A stretch of 64,000 nucleotides of DNA, taken from the NCBI GenBank assembly GCA_029962745.1, contig CM057165.1, positions 156,856-220,855 of the forward strand, given 5' to 3'. A model generated the notes under the pieces. That model made no database searches, had not been told where the DNA came from, and saw only the letters and a program-made list of their open reading frames with translations. This document shows positions 36,963 through 42,372 of the stretch, piece after piece. The stretch comes from Echinometra lucunter (lineage: Eukaryota; Echinodermata; Echinoidea; Camarodonta; Echinometridae). Position 1 is the stretch's first letter; the number at the start of each line of letters is the position of its first letter. A program made the position numbers and the translations under genes.

Positions 36963-39869
36963 TTTCTCTCTCTCTCTCTCTCTCACACAGACTGCTCTCT
37001 GAGAAACGTCGTTTAGGAGAAGAGAACCACAGGTTACGTGATCAAATGACAGACAATGAGCAGCTAGCCAACTCACTACGCTTTGAGCTTAGTGTCTATG
37101 AACAACTCCATCAAAGAGGTGACTAATTTTAAATATGCTCATTGTCACTGAAGTATTCTTTGCTAGACATTATGTCAATATTTCAAAGGTAATAGTAATT
37201 TCAAGTCATGGTAAAAAAAAATGAAATCTCTCCTACTCAGGCAAAAACTACACTTAACGACTATTAACTCGGATCCTTTTTAGGTGACTTCTTTCACATT
37301 ATTTTGATAGGAAATATATGATTAATGAGTTTATAATGTGGTCCCATATGTTCAAATGCAAATTTAACAGCAAAGCTAACTTTCATGCGGTTGCCCACCT
37401 CTGCCTACTGCATGATGAAAGTTTCAGAGTTTTTTTCAACCATTTTCTGTTGTAGGAAAATTTCATTTTCAGAACTCAAGACTACAGGAGATTTATAAAG
37501 GTGTAGTGGGTTAGGGTGTGATCAACTATGAAATGTTATCTAGTTATATATTTCCAATCCTCTGCATTCACAGAAAGCAGCTCAAGATCACCCAACTCCC
37601 AAAGGAGGGGCGGAGACCACTCCCCCTCACGCCCCTCCCACTCCTCCCCTTCCCGTCTCCATGTCATCGACCGCACCACCGGCGTGGACCTCACCGAGCT
37701 CCTCCAAGAGCTTCGTCACCTCCGTATCCAGCTGGAGCGCAGCATTGACACCAACAACGCCCTGAGGATCCGCCTGGAGGAGGCTCTCCGAGACAAGAAC
37801 CTGTCTCCCAACTCCGGGAAGGCATCTTCATCGCCAGGGGCAACCACCATCATCTCGGAGGAGGTGAGGATACACAGCAGCAGGAGCAGCAACAGTAGCA
37901 GTACAAGGAGAAAGTCAAGTGAGGAAAGGACCAAGAGTAGTAGTGCCAGGAAACTGTTTACAGGTAAATTTTCATTTCTCAGAGTATTGGTATGTTGGTG
38001 TCTTTGTTTGTTAGTGTCTGTGTTTCTTTTTGTCATATTGTTTAAGTGAGCATACATTAGCATACACAATATTTTTTATCTGTCACTTTAAGCTTTGTTT
38101 GTCAAAGATGTTCAGTTGAACATTAAGACAGTATCTTTTTCTTGCATTTTGAAGCTGCTCATATATAACCAAAAAATATTGTTGAAATGATATTTTATAA
38201 AAAGATATTGTAGTGAAATATCTTGACATTTCTTTTTGTTCTTTTTTAAACTCAGATGGAAAGAAACAGAAACATTCAGAAGGAAATGGACATTTAGATG
38301 AAGACTTTCCAATAGATGGTAAGTGCTAACCATTGGAAAGTGGATAGATTTTCTTATTATAGCATGTACAGTGAAATTTGACTAGAACTGTTTGTGAGAA
38401 TGTTAAGAGAGATTGCTTATGAATGTCAAATGTTCATGATACAGTGAAACCTGTATGTAAAGACCACCCAAGGGAGACAAGAAACACAGTCTTTATGAGC
38501 AGGTGGACTTTATGGACAGGTTCCTATGATACACTATTCAGTGGGAAAAACTATTCAAGGGAAACAAACATTGTGGTCCATGTAGACAAGTGGTCTTTCT
38601 ATACAGGTGGTTGCTAAAGCAGGTTTGACAGTATATGTAAGGGGCACTCTCCTTTGAAAGAATGCTTTTATGCCAGTTAGAGATTCAACATTAAGACTTT
38701 TCAATTTGTGAAACGTGATTTTCCATTTCTCATCAGTTAATATTTGTGCTATTGTGCTATGATATCCTGTTGGATTAAACTGAAGTACATTTATCAATGT
38801 TGCTATTTTATAAAAATAAAAGCAAATTCATTCAATCTGCTCAGAAAATTACTTCTTCTGAGATAACCATAATTATGTTTGTTTTGTTGTTTTCAGGCAT
38901 TGGAACTCTCTTGAGTAATGGGGACACCAGGGTGAAGAAACACTCCATGTCATCAGATCTATCCGAGGGTGGATCCAAGAAGGAGAGTTATGCAGTCTCC
39001 ATGGCAACGACCTATGAAGCTGTAAGGTCAGGGGTCAAGGAGGCAGCTGTTGTTGGAGGAACCATTGAGGTGCTGCTTAGGGAGAAGTTATCAAGGCTTG
39101 CTCAGGTAGGGACAAGCACCTTCTTTTTGTTTGTCTAAACCAGGGCCATTTCATGAAAATTATTATGATACTTCATGCACATCTCCAACCCAACTCCAAA
39201 CTGACTTCAAACCAACTGATTGTTAGTCATTCATTGTAACATAATTTTTGTTACGTGATAGGTTGGTCTTCTTGTGAATAACTTATACCAACTGCCATGC
39301 TTCTGTAACAAAAGTATTCAAAGCCAACAAAATACAGTTATTTCTACAATGATTCTTTTTCTCCAAGTACTGAGAAACTGGAAGGATGTTAGCCCATATA
39401 AACATTATGGTGAATACACCTCTGGCTTTATTTTCAATGAAACATGTATATAAAGACCCCCCAGGGGGGACAAAAAAAGTGATCTTTATGAGCAGATTGT
39501 CTTTAAGTGAAGGTTTCTTACTACATGTTTCAGTGGGAAAAATTATTCATTGGGAAACAAGAATTTTGGTCTTTATAGACAGGTGGTCTTATTTGGTGCT
39601 CACTAAAGCAGGTTTGACAGTATATAACATCTGAGAGAGAACCCTTCATTATCCTTTTCTTTAATCTTCTTTGTACCTCATAGGCGGTAGAGGAAAGTAG
39701 CCCCCACTCTCGAGGGGAGGTGGAGAGTGAAGACCACGCCCTGCTTACCACCCTTTCACGTGATGTCAAGCGCTTGATGAAGCTTCTGGATACCAGTCGA
39801 CGTCACTTGGTTAACTTCTGGATGACGGATCGTCTGGTGCAGCAACACTCTCAGAGTGATGAGGTCAAG
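7313..39869 (+). CDS. CDK5RAP2/PDE4DIP-like: CDK5RAP2/myomegalin (centrosomin)-family centrosomal coiled-coil protein, 36 internal exons
   Basis: Large scaffold protein of the centrosomin/CDK5RAP2/myomegalin family, which in animals recruits gamma-tubulin complexes to centrosomes or Golgi and binds EB1. I resolve 36 exons, with AG before and GT after each (one GC donor proposed, exon 26). They total 6280 nt and keep phase throughout without a stop. Almost the whole product is heptad-rich coiled coil, interrupted by Ser/Pro-rich linkers in exons 19, 24, 26 and 33. Family support: exon 1 (VIEQLNSALRAKDQII) resembles the segment following CM1; exon 26 holds an SQIP motif (32090-32101) in a basic, Ser-rich stretch; exon 33 holds LRIQLERSIDTNNALR, which I know from CDK5RAP2/myomegalin. 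The start (CM1) and end (CM2) lie outside. Vertebrate CDK5RAP2 and PDE4DIP descend from one ancestor, so I cannot choose between the names. The family is fairly sure; exon borders are inferred from the sequence alone. Confidence 0.78.
7485..8241. mobile_element. hAT-like non-autonomous element with 8-bp TSD
   Basis: TIRs TAATGTTGTAACCCGC and GCGGGTTACAACATTA enclose 757 bp. GTAGGGGT occurs on both sides (7477-7484 and 8242-8249) as an 8-bp target duplication, as hAT-type transposons produce. The insertion lies 12 bases into the intron, so the left duplication forms part of the exon 1 donor region (GTGAGTAGGGGT). No transposase frame is seen. Confidence 0.75.
8242..8816. other. rest of intron 1
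   Basis: AT-rich intron containing a pyrimidine-rich run (8537-8600) and a poly-G run (8601-8610). I see nothing else in it. Confidence 0.6.
8817..8882 (+). CDS. exon 2
   Basis: 22 codons, phase 0-0, after ATACAG and before GTGAGA. Very charged (ELEKDADKNKDRDKER), predicted continuous helix. Confidence 0.8.
8963..9164. repeat. MITE-like element (CCTGCCAAC family), copy 1
   Basis: The ends ATACCTGCCAAC and GTTGGCAGGTCTG are inverted repeats. Inner CCCTATT/AATAGGGACAG segments also pair. A second copy, with an added hairpin, lies at 25885-26200. Confidence 0.6.
9629..9840. repeat. MITE (ACAGTGAAACCTG family), copy 1
   Basis: It starts TACAGTGAAACCTGTAT and ends near GTAGGTTTGCTGTATA, with internal repeats of GGTCTTTATAGACAGGT. 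TA-flanked TIRs suggest a mariner/Tc1-type element. Other copies lie at 20104-20182 (partial), 38440-38636 and 39433-39626. This one ends 26 bp before exon 3. Confidence 0.65.
9867..9962 (+). CDS. exon 3
   Basis: 32 codons, phase 0-0, after TTTCAG and before GTAACT. Coiled coil from DVYLEQEKRVHELEEA to RNKTKNIK. Confidence 0.82.
9963..10573. other. intron 3
   Basis: AT-rich intron. The patch 10155-10260 has scattered GGGTTAGG-like words; it is too irregular to call a telomeric repeat. Otherwise I see nothing. Confidence 0.5.
10574..10615 (+). CDS. exon 4
   Basis: 14 codons (DIENALKVSQKVIK), phase 0-0, after TTTTAG and before GTATGC. Exactly two heptads. Confidence 0.75.
10858..11500. repeat. 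interspersed repeat in intron 4
   Basis: AAAGTGGGTACCC (about 11034) and GGTACCCACTTT (about 11132) are inverted. Positions 11345-11485 are homologous, in inverse orientation, to 25365-25490 (shared core TGTCACAACTGGATTTT). The outer limits are uncertain. Confidence 0.5.
11584..11703 (+). CDS. exon 5
   Basis: 40 codons, phase 0-0, after TGACAG and before GTTAGT. It begins ELDGKVKDKDGEIASL and ends with VVRAKDKE, so it has the recurrent K-D motif both inside and at its end. Confidence 0.82.
11722..12008. repeat. MITE-like element with ~35-bp TIRs
   Basis: The left end GGCTGGTTTTCACGGGGCAC and the right end GTGCCTGTGAAAACCAGCC are inverted, and the repeat continues inward (AATGATTCGC/GCAAATCATT). 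About 290 bp, starting 18 bp into intron 5. Confidence 0.65.
12452..12544 (+). CDS. exon 6
   Basis: 31 codons, phase 0-0, after GATGCAG and before GTTAGC. Coiled coil IQQLCDQIEDMEEAL to KAERKKYE. Confidence 0.82.
12545..13637. other. intron 6
   Basis: An intron of 1093 bp. I recognise no gene or repeat in it. Confidence 0.6.
13638..13730 (+). CDS. exon 7
   Basis: 31 codons, phase 0-0, after ATATCAG and before GTAAGA. GMEQQQSSLSDLEEKL to TKDLENE. Confidence 0.82.
13731..14458. other. intron 7
   Basis: An intron of 728 bp with a short GTT run near 13848. Nothing else is recognised. Confidence 0.6.
14459..14575 (+). CDS. exon 8
   Basis: 39 codons, phase 0-0, after GACTACAG and before GTACAT. 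RLQRSMARKQHELDRMR to AKQKDDTIK, ending in the K-D-x-x-I motif. Confidence 0.8.
14576..15087. other. intron 8
   Basis: An intron of 512 bp, AT-rich. Nothing recognised. Confidence 0.6.
15088..15162 (+). CDS. exon 9
   Basis: 25 codons, phase 0-0, after TTTATAG and before GTAAAT. LLKDQLQDAKAKAKE to AIEQHYQ. Confidence 0.82.
15204..15460. repeat. Tc1/mariner-like MITE
   Basis: The ends TTTGCAAAAGTTTAAGACCA and TAGTCTTAAACTTTTGCAAA are inverted, about 250 bp apart. The TIR sequence resembles Tc1-type termini. There is no transposase frame. Confidence 0.6.
15713..16078. repeat. interspersed repeat with a conserved open frame, copy 1
   Basis: Homologous (in inverse orientation) to 60003-60420. 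The plus strand 15795-16028 is open for 77 codons, and the matching frame is open in the second copy (minus 60290-60057). Shared motifs are RSNRNKSIALYASALF, GANRMDP, LHGKWSH and DDVIVQWDK. No family is recognised; it may be a chance frame in a GC-richer repeat. TGACGTCA occurs near its end. Confidence 0.55.
16248..16623. repeat. MITE (AAGGCTYRTTCA family), copy 1
   Basis: The ends AAGGCTCATTCAGATAT and GTGAATGAGCCTT are inverted. The interior has the family's GCATTAATGCATCA segment and homopolymer C/A tracts. Related copies: 29265-29598, 34966-35318, 36496-36696 and their minus-arm counterparts. Confidence 0.6.
16676..16771 (+). CDS. exon 10
   Basis: 32 codons, phase 0-0, after TACTAG and before GTAGGC. 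NLLDDGQHQLDLKEKAI to LQEKDRLVK. Confidence 0.82.
16772..17896. other. first part of intron 10
   Basis: AT-rich, with a GTT run near 17733-17768. No gene recognised. Confidence 0.55.
17897..18011. repeat. hairpin MITE (CATTTCATGAA ends)
   Basis: GGGGAGCATTTCATGAAG and CTTCATGAAATGCTCCC are inverted around an inner segment (GCAAGGATTTCAGTAGCTTA) that is shared with 34141-34287 and 45601-45748. Confidence 0.6.
18246..18384. repeat. foldback element with ~50-bp arms
   Basis: Arms AACGTGGATGAGGTTTATGG (18246) and CCTTATCCACGTT (to 18384) pair along about 50 bp, including GTCCTGAAAAGGACT and AGTCCTTTTCAGGA. The loop is about 40 bp. Confidence 0.7.
18574..18612 (+). CDS. exon 11
   Basis: 13 codons (EYMELAKNASLPD), phase 0-0, after GTATAG and before GTAAGT. 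Short, with a Pro that ends the helix. Confidence 0.7.
18613..20103. other. first part of intron 11
   Basis: A long AT-rich stretch with a CCCCTC microsatellite at 19519-19550. Nothing else recognised. Confidence 0.55.
20104..20182. repeat. partial MITE (ACAGTGAAACCTG family)
   Basis: It keeps only the right part of the family: GCAGGTGGTCTTTAT through GCAGGTTTGACTGTATA. Confidence 0.55.
20259..20666. mobile_element. piggyBac-like MITE, copy 2 (408 bp)
   Basis: TTAA at 20255-20258 and 20667-20670 flank TIRs CCCATTCGTGACAG and CTGTCACGAATAGG. The length equals that of copy 1 at 3456-3863. Confidence 0.8.
20671..21861. other. rest of intron 11
   Basis: AT-rich, several CATGTA words, ending in a (TC)n run (21841-21853) before exon 12. 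No gene recognised. Confidence 0.55.
21862..21936 (+). CDS. exon 12
   Basis: 25 codons, phase 0-0, after TGCTCAG and before GTAAGG. AQQASTESILQDLRDKL to ADRDKALQ. Confidence 0.83.
22076..22130. repeat. GAT microsatellite
   Basis: A run of GATGATGAT with interruptions in intron 12. Confidence 0.75.
22326..22463 (+). CDS. exon 13
   Basis: 46 codons, phase 0-0, after TTTTCAG and before GTAAGT. EANEDKIKAVDAKDAEL to MMEDANRLG. Confidence 0.84.
22478..22645. repeat. polypurine (GA-rich) tract in intron 13
   Basis: About 165 nt almost free of pyrimidines on the plus strand (AGGAGAAAGAAGGAGAAGG style). It gives long spurious frames on both strands. Confidence 0.75.
22840..22923 (+). CDS. exon 14
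   Basis: 28 codons, phase 0-0, after TTTTCAG and before GTAAGT. ELEAKMKDLDNKNKQL to ALNKANH. Confidence 0.84.
22939..23098. repeat. hairpin MITE (GTTGCATAAAAC ends)
   Basis: GGGGCCCTGTTGCATAAAAC and GTTTTATGCAACGGACCCC are inverted. Inner TTTGCCAG and CTGGCAAA segments pair repeatedly. About 160 bp, starting 15 bp into intron 14. Confidence 0.7.
23534..23737 (+). CDS. exon 15
   Basis: 68 codons, phase 0-0, after AATCACAG and before GTGAGT. DAEDNHHRSLGEKDAII to LKDKDKQLE. About twice the usual module length. Confidence 0.85.
23785..24121. repeat. MITE-like element
   Basis: AACATTTAGAAGGCAC...TTCAGAATTACGAA on the left and TTGTAATTCTGAA...GCGCCCTCTAAATGTT on the right are inverted, about 335 bp apart. 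Confidence 0.65.
24508..24603 (+). CDS. exon 16
   Basis: 32 codons, phase 0-0, after GTTTAG and before GTCGGT (a weak donor). EIVAERAQVAAANEKA to IRDKDAQIK. Confidence 0.82.
24604..25090. other. intron 16
   Basis: An intron of 487 bp with a short GGTAAGGGTGGTAAGGGTGG run (about 24801). Nothing else recognised. Confidence 0.55.
25091..25186 (+). CDS. exon 17
   Basis: 32 codons, phase 0-0, after CGTATAG and before GTTAGT. DLNDKYNRALVDKSNAL to INEKEFELQ. Confidence 0.83.
25200..25282. repeat. compact hairpin, pre-miRNA-sized
   Basis: ATTGTCT...GAGCCAGAAGGGCACTAAGTC pairs with GACTTAATGCCCTTCTGGCTC...AGACAAT over about 33 bp. There is one 5-nt bulge and a roughly 16-nt loop. It lies just 3' of exon 17. 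Either a MITE or a small-RNA hairpin. Confidence 0.6.
25885..26200. repeat. MITE-like element (CCTGCCAAC family), copy 2
   Basis: ATACCTGCCAACTG and GGTTGGCAGGTCTG are the inverted ends. Compared with 8963-9164 it carries a poly-G run (25930-25946) and an inner hairpin, 26054-26114 (GGAAAATAGCATTGAACACAG with CTGTGTTCAGTGCTATTTCC). Confidence 0.6.
26279..26374 (+). CDS. exon 18
   Basis: 32 codons, phase 0-0, after TGTACAG and before GTGGGA. NAEETLARADHEQGTL to LAEKDKTIE. Confidence 0.83.
26690..26840. repeat. repeat fragment shared with the minus arm
   Basis: GCAGGCCTCGACACTAAAAA onward. The minus arm has the corresponding sequence at about 63290-63415, showing that the arms are still homologous in this intron. 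Confidence 0.55.
26924..27077 (+). CDS. exon 19
   Basis: 51 codons plus one base (exit phase 1), after GAACAG and before GTGAGG. KLLESGREKDRLFLEMQ, then a SPSPSHH linker, then LKDENDRLNREIDKLK. Confidence 0.84.
27078..27767. other. intron 19
   Basis: An intron of 690 bp. Nothing recognised. Confidence 0.55.
27768..27867 (+). CDS. exon 20
   Basis: 100 nt, phase 1 to 2, after TTGCTAG and before GTGAGT. LVARLRSQKPDEDYVTAL to NKNKLLAKA. The minus-arm counterpart has a stop at the Gln of RSQ. Confidence 0.83.
27868..28203. other. intron 20
   Basis: An intron of 336 bp with scattered CATCAT/CACCATCAT words (27990-28050). Nothing else recognised. Confidence 0.5.
28204..28264 (+). CDS. exon 21
   Basis: 61 nt, phase 2 to 0, after TTTTCAG and before GTAAGT. 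ESLQDEQQADRQAKQNA. Confidence 0.82.
28430..28582 (+). repeat. old L2/CR1-type LINE 3' end
   Basis: GACGGTGCCATGCAAATGCC followed by (TAT)n at 28562-28582 is typical of L2-group LINE tails. The same fragment sits at the equivalent place in the minus arm (about 60960-61110), so it predates the split of the arms. Confidence 0.55.
28648..28755 (+). CDS. exon 22
   Basis: 36 codons, phase 0-0, after TCTTCAG and before GTAAGA. AKLRRKIMDLEDELQAK to AGRIKDGLIK. Confidence 0.85.
28756..29156. other. intron 22
   Basis: An intron of 401 bp. Nothing recognised. Confidence 0.55.
29157..29228 (+). CDS. exon 23
   Basis: 24 codons, phase 0-0, after CTGCAG and before GTACGA. ELKIENSRLLSNDQSPRG to SSEQ. Confidence 0.84.
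29265..29598. repeat. MITE (AAGGCTTGTTCAGAT family)
   Basis: AAGGCTTGTTCAGATATGA and CATGTCTGAACAAGCCTT are inverted. The orthologous insertion in the minus arm is 55088-55403. Confidence 0.7.
29781..30105 (+). CDS. exon 24
   Basis: 325 nt, phase 0 to 1, after TCTATAG and before GTGAAT. A helical start (LQQLMQEQIRELSRLTNAL) is followed by a Gly/Ser/Asp-rich linker, a short helix (LRDVLGAELAAMQTLRRQI) and VVIDRQGAVQSS. Confidence 0.84.
30376..30969 (+). CDS. exon 25 with tandem ~50-residue repeat
   Basis: 594 nt, phase 1 to 1, after TCTTCAG and before GTAATA. Two tandem coiled-coil units share EELQREV.DLRS.L, LEKR.EREELESLRS and a closing PG. A third, degenerate unit follows (LQKDLTGLRKKLRESERQN). 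Confidence 0.87.
31260..32771 (+). CDS. exon 26 (largest), with SQIP motif
   Basis: 1512 nt, entering in phase 1 after TTTTTCAG. Coiled coils alternate with Ser-rich linkers. The segment RRLSAVSLSQIPSS carries an S-Q-I-P motif (32090-32101), the SxIP type bound by EB1. The later part includes ELLSELLELQTQKQ and LMGVLTNMLTEALG. No GT donor fits the phase-1 entry of exon 27. AG|GCATGC at 32772 does, so I end the exon there as a GC-AG intron. The frame runs on to 32875 without coding character. Confidence 0.83.
32772..33140. other. intron 26 (proposed GC-AG)
   Basis: An intron of 369 bp starting GCATGC and ending TTTCAG. Nothing else recognised. Confidence 0.5.
33141..33201 (+). CDS. exon 27
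   Basis: 61 nt, phase 1 to 2, after CTTTCAG and before GTAACT. ESQFGRRHSEEDVRELFSD. Absent from the minus arm. Confidence 0.78.
33418..33552 (+). CDS. exon 28 (first of a tandem exon pair)
   Basis: 135 nt, phase 2 to 2, after TTGTAG and before GTATCT. LRVKDEQMQQLRDEIRG to QEILHNNQ..KEELKR. Same length and phase as exon 29. Confidence 0.84.
33553..34140. other. first part of intron 28
   Basis: Contains a single unit (about 33643-33705) of the 56-bp sequence that is expanded in the minus arm at 46205-46655. Nothing else recognised. Confidence 0.55.
34141..34287. repeat. hairpin MITE (GGGCCCTGTTTCATAAAA)
   Basis: The ends GGGCCCTGTTTCATAAAACT and AGTTTAAAGAAACTGGGCC are imperfect inverted repeats. 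The minus-arm counterpart (45601-45748) has near-perfect ends. Confidence 0.65.
34364..34498 (+). CDS. exon 29 (second of a tandem exon pair)
   Basis: 135 nt, phase 2 to 2, after GTGTAG and before GTATGA. LKSDHSRDTKLQEDLES to QEILRRQEQ..RKDLER. It aligns with exon 28 along its length (QEIL; K-E/D-L-K/E-R end). Confidence 0.85.
34499..34965. other. first part of intron 29
   Basis: AT-rich and conserved with the minus arm (about 45024-45390). Nothing recognised. Confidence 0.5.
34966..35318. repeat. MITE (AAGGCTTGTTCA family)
   Basis: AAGGCTTGTTCACATATGA and ATATCTGTATGAACCTT are the inverted ends. The minus-arm orthologue is 44676-45023. Confidence 0.65.
35375..35493 (+). CDS. exon 30
   Basis: 119 nt, phase 2 to 1, after GTTGCAG and before GTAAGC. 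EYEKEIIILQDRLEEARK, then a basic EKKKKTSPSG stretch. Confidence 0.85.
35494..36227. other. intron 30
   Basis: An intron of 734 bp, recognisably homologous to 43666-44399. No gene or clear repeat. Confidence 0.5.
36228..36369 (+). CDS. exon 31
   Basis: 142 nt, phase 1 to 2, after TATGCAG and before GTATGC. GRIYLYETNIKLTTENSS to LDRANKEIK. Confidence 0.85.
36496..36696. repeat. short MITE (AAGGCYYGTTCA family)
   Basis: AAAGGCCCGTTCAAGTATAA and CATATCTAAACAAGCCTTT form the ends, and a poly-G run lies inside the left end. The minus-arm orthologue is 43193-43395. Confidence 0.6.
36914..36984. repeat. (CT)n microsatellite at the acceptor of exon 32
   Basis: About 70 nt of CT/TC repeat leading directly into CACACAG|exon 32, so it acts as the polypyrimidine tract. 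The minus arm has only about 20 nt of (GA)n here (42957-42977). Confidence 0.8.
36991..37118 (+). CDS. exon 32
   Basis: 128 nt, phase 2 to 1, after CACACAG and before GTGACT. LLSEKRRLGEENHRLRD to LRFELSVYEQLHQR. Confidence 0.86.
37119..37573. other. intron 32
   Basis: An intron of 455 bp, closely matched by 42373-42825. Nothing recognised. Confidence 0.5.
37574..37963 (+). CDS. exon 33, conserved family segment
   Basis: 390 nt, phase 1 to 1, after TTCACAG and before GTAAAT. A Ser/Pro/His/Arg-rich start is followed by TTGVDLTELLQELRHL and LRIQLERSIDTNNALR (a segment I know from CDK5RAP2/myomegalin), then a Ser-rich tail with RSSNSSSTRRKSSEER. Confidence 0.88.
38256..38318 (+). CDS. exon 34
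   Basis: 63 nt, phase 1 to 1, after ACTCAG and before GTAAGT. GKKQKHSEGNGHLDEDFPID. A symmetrical cassette exon that could be skipped without frame change. Confidence 0.8.
38440..38636. repeat. MITE (ACAGTGAAACCTG family)
   Basis: TACAGTGAAACCTGTATGTA to GCAGGTTTGACAGTATAT. Absent from the minus-arm intron 41289-41603. Confidence 0.7.
38897..39105 (+). CDS. exon 35
   Basis: 209 nt, phase 1 to 0, after TTTTCAG and before GTAGGG. IGTLLSNGDTRVKKHSM to LLREKLSRLAQ. Confidence 0.86.
39433..39626. repeat. MITE (ACAGTGAAACCTG family)
   Basis: A diverged copy with a damaged left end (CAATGAAACATGTATATAAA) and an intact right end (AAGCAGGTTTGACAGTATAT). Confidence 0.6.
39684..39869 (+). CDS. exon 36 (last exon before the gap)
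   Basis: 62 codons, phase 0-0, after CTCATAG and before GTAAGA. AVEESSPHSRGEVESED, then a helical segment (LSRDVKRLMKLLDTSRRH, FWMTDRLVQQH). No stop is reached, so the C-terminal exons are missing. Confidence 0.85.
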
Positions 39870-40223
39870 GTAAGAAGCACCTTTGTTCATAGTTTCTAGT
39901 ATTTTATACTTTGATGAAACTCATTTAGAATATCTCTAAGTGTGTCCATACCTACTACCATTATTGCCACTGGCATTTGTCCGCCCCCCCCCCCCCCCAA
40001 AAAAAAAAAAATTTCATTAAACATCAGATGAAAATTTACCCTTGTTGATGAATTGTCTCATGGATTGCCAGGAACTCGCAAAATAAACAGTTCTGGCATA
40101 CATCTTCCTCTTTTAATTACGTTGTTGTAAATGAGAAATACATTGCCAAAATTCAATACATACATGAATCATCAAGCTAGTACTGGTAATATGAATTGTG
40201 CACATATGCCAAATTGCTCTTAA
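39870..40223. other. first part of intron 36
   Basis: A C-run then an A-run (39985-40011), otherwise AT-rich. Nothing else recognised. Confidence 0.5.
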
Positions 40224-40630
40224 CCCATTCGTGACAGAGGGTCCACATTTTGTGGTTTGGTTTAATAACTTTTGATGCAAAGCCCTAAAAATCATATCAA
40301 ATACATGAGGAGAAAGAGCAAAAAAATTCTACACTTACTGTGCCCATTTTTGTTGCATCAATATTTGTTGTTTGATGCTGAAATGTTTTAAAAGGAAAAT
40401 AAGCATTAAAATCCTTAAATTGGCAATGCGATGAAAATGTTAAAATCACTGTTTTTCCCTACAAATTGGCAACTTTATGACTTCTCATCATACATTCTGT
40501 CAATTTATATTTATCTCAGATACATGATGTTTTATAAGAAAAATGGAGCTATAAAAGAAAAATGTTGGTGTTGCCAATTTGAAGAATGAAAGCTGATCCA
40601 ATTAGGCTTTAAATAACTCCTGTCACGAAT
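40224..40630. mobile_element. piggyBac-like MITE, copy 3 (inverted)
   Basis: TTAA at 40220-40223 and CCCATTCGTGACAG on the left. The right end stops at CTGTCACGAAT without GGG-TTAA. It lies in reverse orientation to copies 1 and 2, 73 bp before the gap. Confidence 0.75.
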
Positions 40631-40703
40631 AAACAGATGTCACTCCACCTCATCATGCTTGTTTAATGATGTTACTGAAAACAACTTGATTATTTTCATT
40701 GAT

Positions 40704-41203
40704 NNNNNNNNNNNNNNNNNNNNNNNNNNNNNNNNNNNNNNNNNNNNNNNNNNNNNNNNNNNNNNNNNNNNNNNNNNNNNNNNNNNNNNNNNNNNNNNNN
40801 NNNNNNNNNNNNNNNNNNNNNNNNNNNNNNNNNNNNNNNNNNNNNNNNNNNNNNNNNNNNNNNNNNNNNNNNNNNNNNNNNNNNNNNNNNNNNNNNNNNN
40901 NNNNNNNNNNNNNNNNNNNNNNNNNNNNNNNNNNNNNNNNNNNNNNNNNNNNNNNNNNNNNNNNNNNNNNNNNNNNNNNNNNNNNNNNNNNNNNNNNNNN
41001 NNNNNNNNNNNNNNNNNNNNNNNNNNNNNNNNNNNNNNNNNNNNNNNNNNNNNNNNNNNNNNNNNNNNNNNNNNNNNNNNNNNNNNNNNNNNNNNNNNNN
41101 NNNNNNNNNNNNNNNNNNNNNNNNNNNNNNNNNNNNNNNNNNNNNNNNNNNNNNNNNNNNNNNNNNNNNNNNNNNNNNNNNNNNNNNNNNNNNNNNNNNN
41201 NNN
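40704..41203. other. assembly gap of exactly 500 N
   Basis: The round length suggests a nominal scaffold gap. It separates the plus arm, ending in intron 36, from the minus arm, ending inside exon 35'. Confidence 0.97.
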
Positions 41204-41288
41204 TTCTTGGATCCACCCTCGCATAGATCTGATGACATGGAGTGTTTCTTCACCCTGGTGTCCCCATTACTCAAGAGAGCTCCAATGC
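41204..41288 (-). pseudogene. exon 35' (partial, runs into gap)
   Basis: The first 85 nt of exon 35, after TTTTCAG on the minus strand. One visible change is Ser to Cys (SDLCEGG). Its 3' part is lost in the N run. Confidence 0.85.
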
Positions 41289-41603
41289 CTGAAAACAACA
41301 AAACAAACATAATCATGGTTCTCTCAGAAGAAGTAATTTTCTGAACAGATTTAATGAATTTGCTTTCATTTTTTCAAAATAGCAAAATTGATAAATGTAT
41401 TTCTGTTTACAAATACATTCCAACAAGATATAATTTACATCTACAAATAACTGTTCACACAAATATCAATTGATGAGAAATGGAACATCACGTTTTGCAC
41501 ACTGAAAAGTCTTAATGCGGAATCTCTAACTGTCAAATGTGATTGCACACGTATAAATGAGAAAGTTTCTCCATCTCTCCACTTTCTAATGGACAACACT
41601 TAC

Positions 41604-41666
41604 CATCTATCGGGAAGTCTTCATCTAAATGTCCATTTCCTTCTGAATGTTTCTGTTTCTTTCCAT
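41604..41666 (-). pseudogene. exon 34'
   Basis: 63 nt, same phase and boundaries as exon 34, with intact splice sites. Confidence 0.8.
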
Positions 41667-41982
41667 CTGAGTTTAGAAAAGAACAAAAAGAAATGTCAAG
41701 ATATTTAAAAGGTGACATTCTAAGCACCATCACTACAATATCTCTTTTTATAAAATATCATTTCAACAATATTTTTTGGTTATATATGAGTAGCTTAAAA
41801 TGCAAGAAAAAGATATTGTCTTAATGTTCAACTGAACATCTTTGACAAACAAAGCTTAAAGTGACAGATAAAAAAATTGTGTATGCTAATGTATGCTCAC
41901 TTACACAATATGACAAAAAGAAACACAGACACTAACAAACAAAGACACCAACATACCAATACTCTGATAAATGAAAATTCAC

Positions 41983-42372
41983 CTGTAAACAGTTTCCTGG
42001 CACTACTACTCTTAGTCCTTTCCTCACTTGACTTTCTCCTTGTACTGCTACTGGTGCTGCTCCTGCTGCTGTGTATCCTCACCTCCTCCGAGATGATGGT
42101 GGTTGCCCCTGGCGATGAGGATGCCTTCCCAGAGTTGGGAGACAGGTTCTTGTCTCGGAGAGCCTCCTCCAGGCGGATCCTCAGGGCGTTGTTGGTGTCG
42201 ATGCTGCGCTCCAGCTGGATCCGGAGGTGACGAAGCTCTTGGAGGAGCTCGGTGAGGTCCACGCCGGTGGTGCGGTCGATGACATGGAGACGGGATGGGG
42301 AGGAGTGGGAGGGGCGTGATGGGGAGTGGTCTCCGCCCCTCCTTTGGGAGTTGGGTGATCTTGAGCTGCTTT
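41983..42372 (-). pseudogene. exon 33'
   Basis: 390 nt, open, with only a few substitutions (for example RSSTSSS for RSSNSSS). The donor is GTGAAT. Confidence 0.86.

Noticed and set aside
40640..41316. Long frames of unknown residues
   Set aside because: They are created by the N run; only 41204-41288 is real sequence (exon 35').
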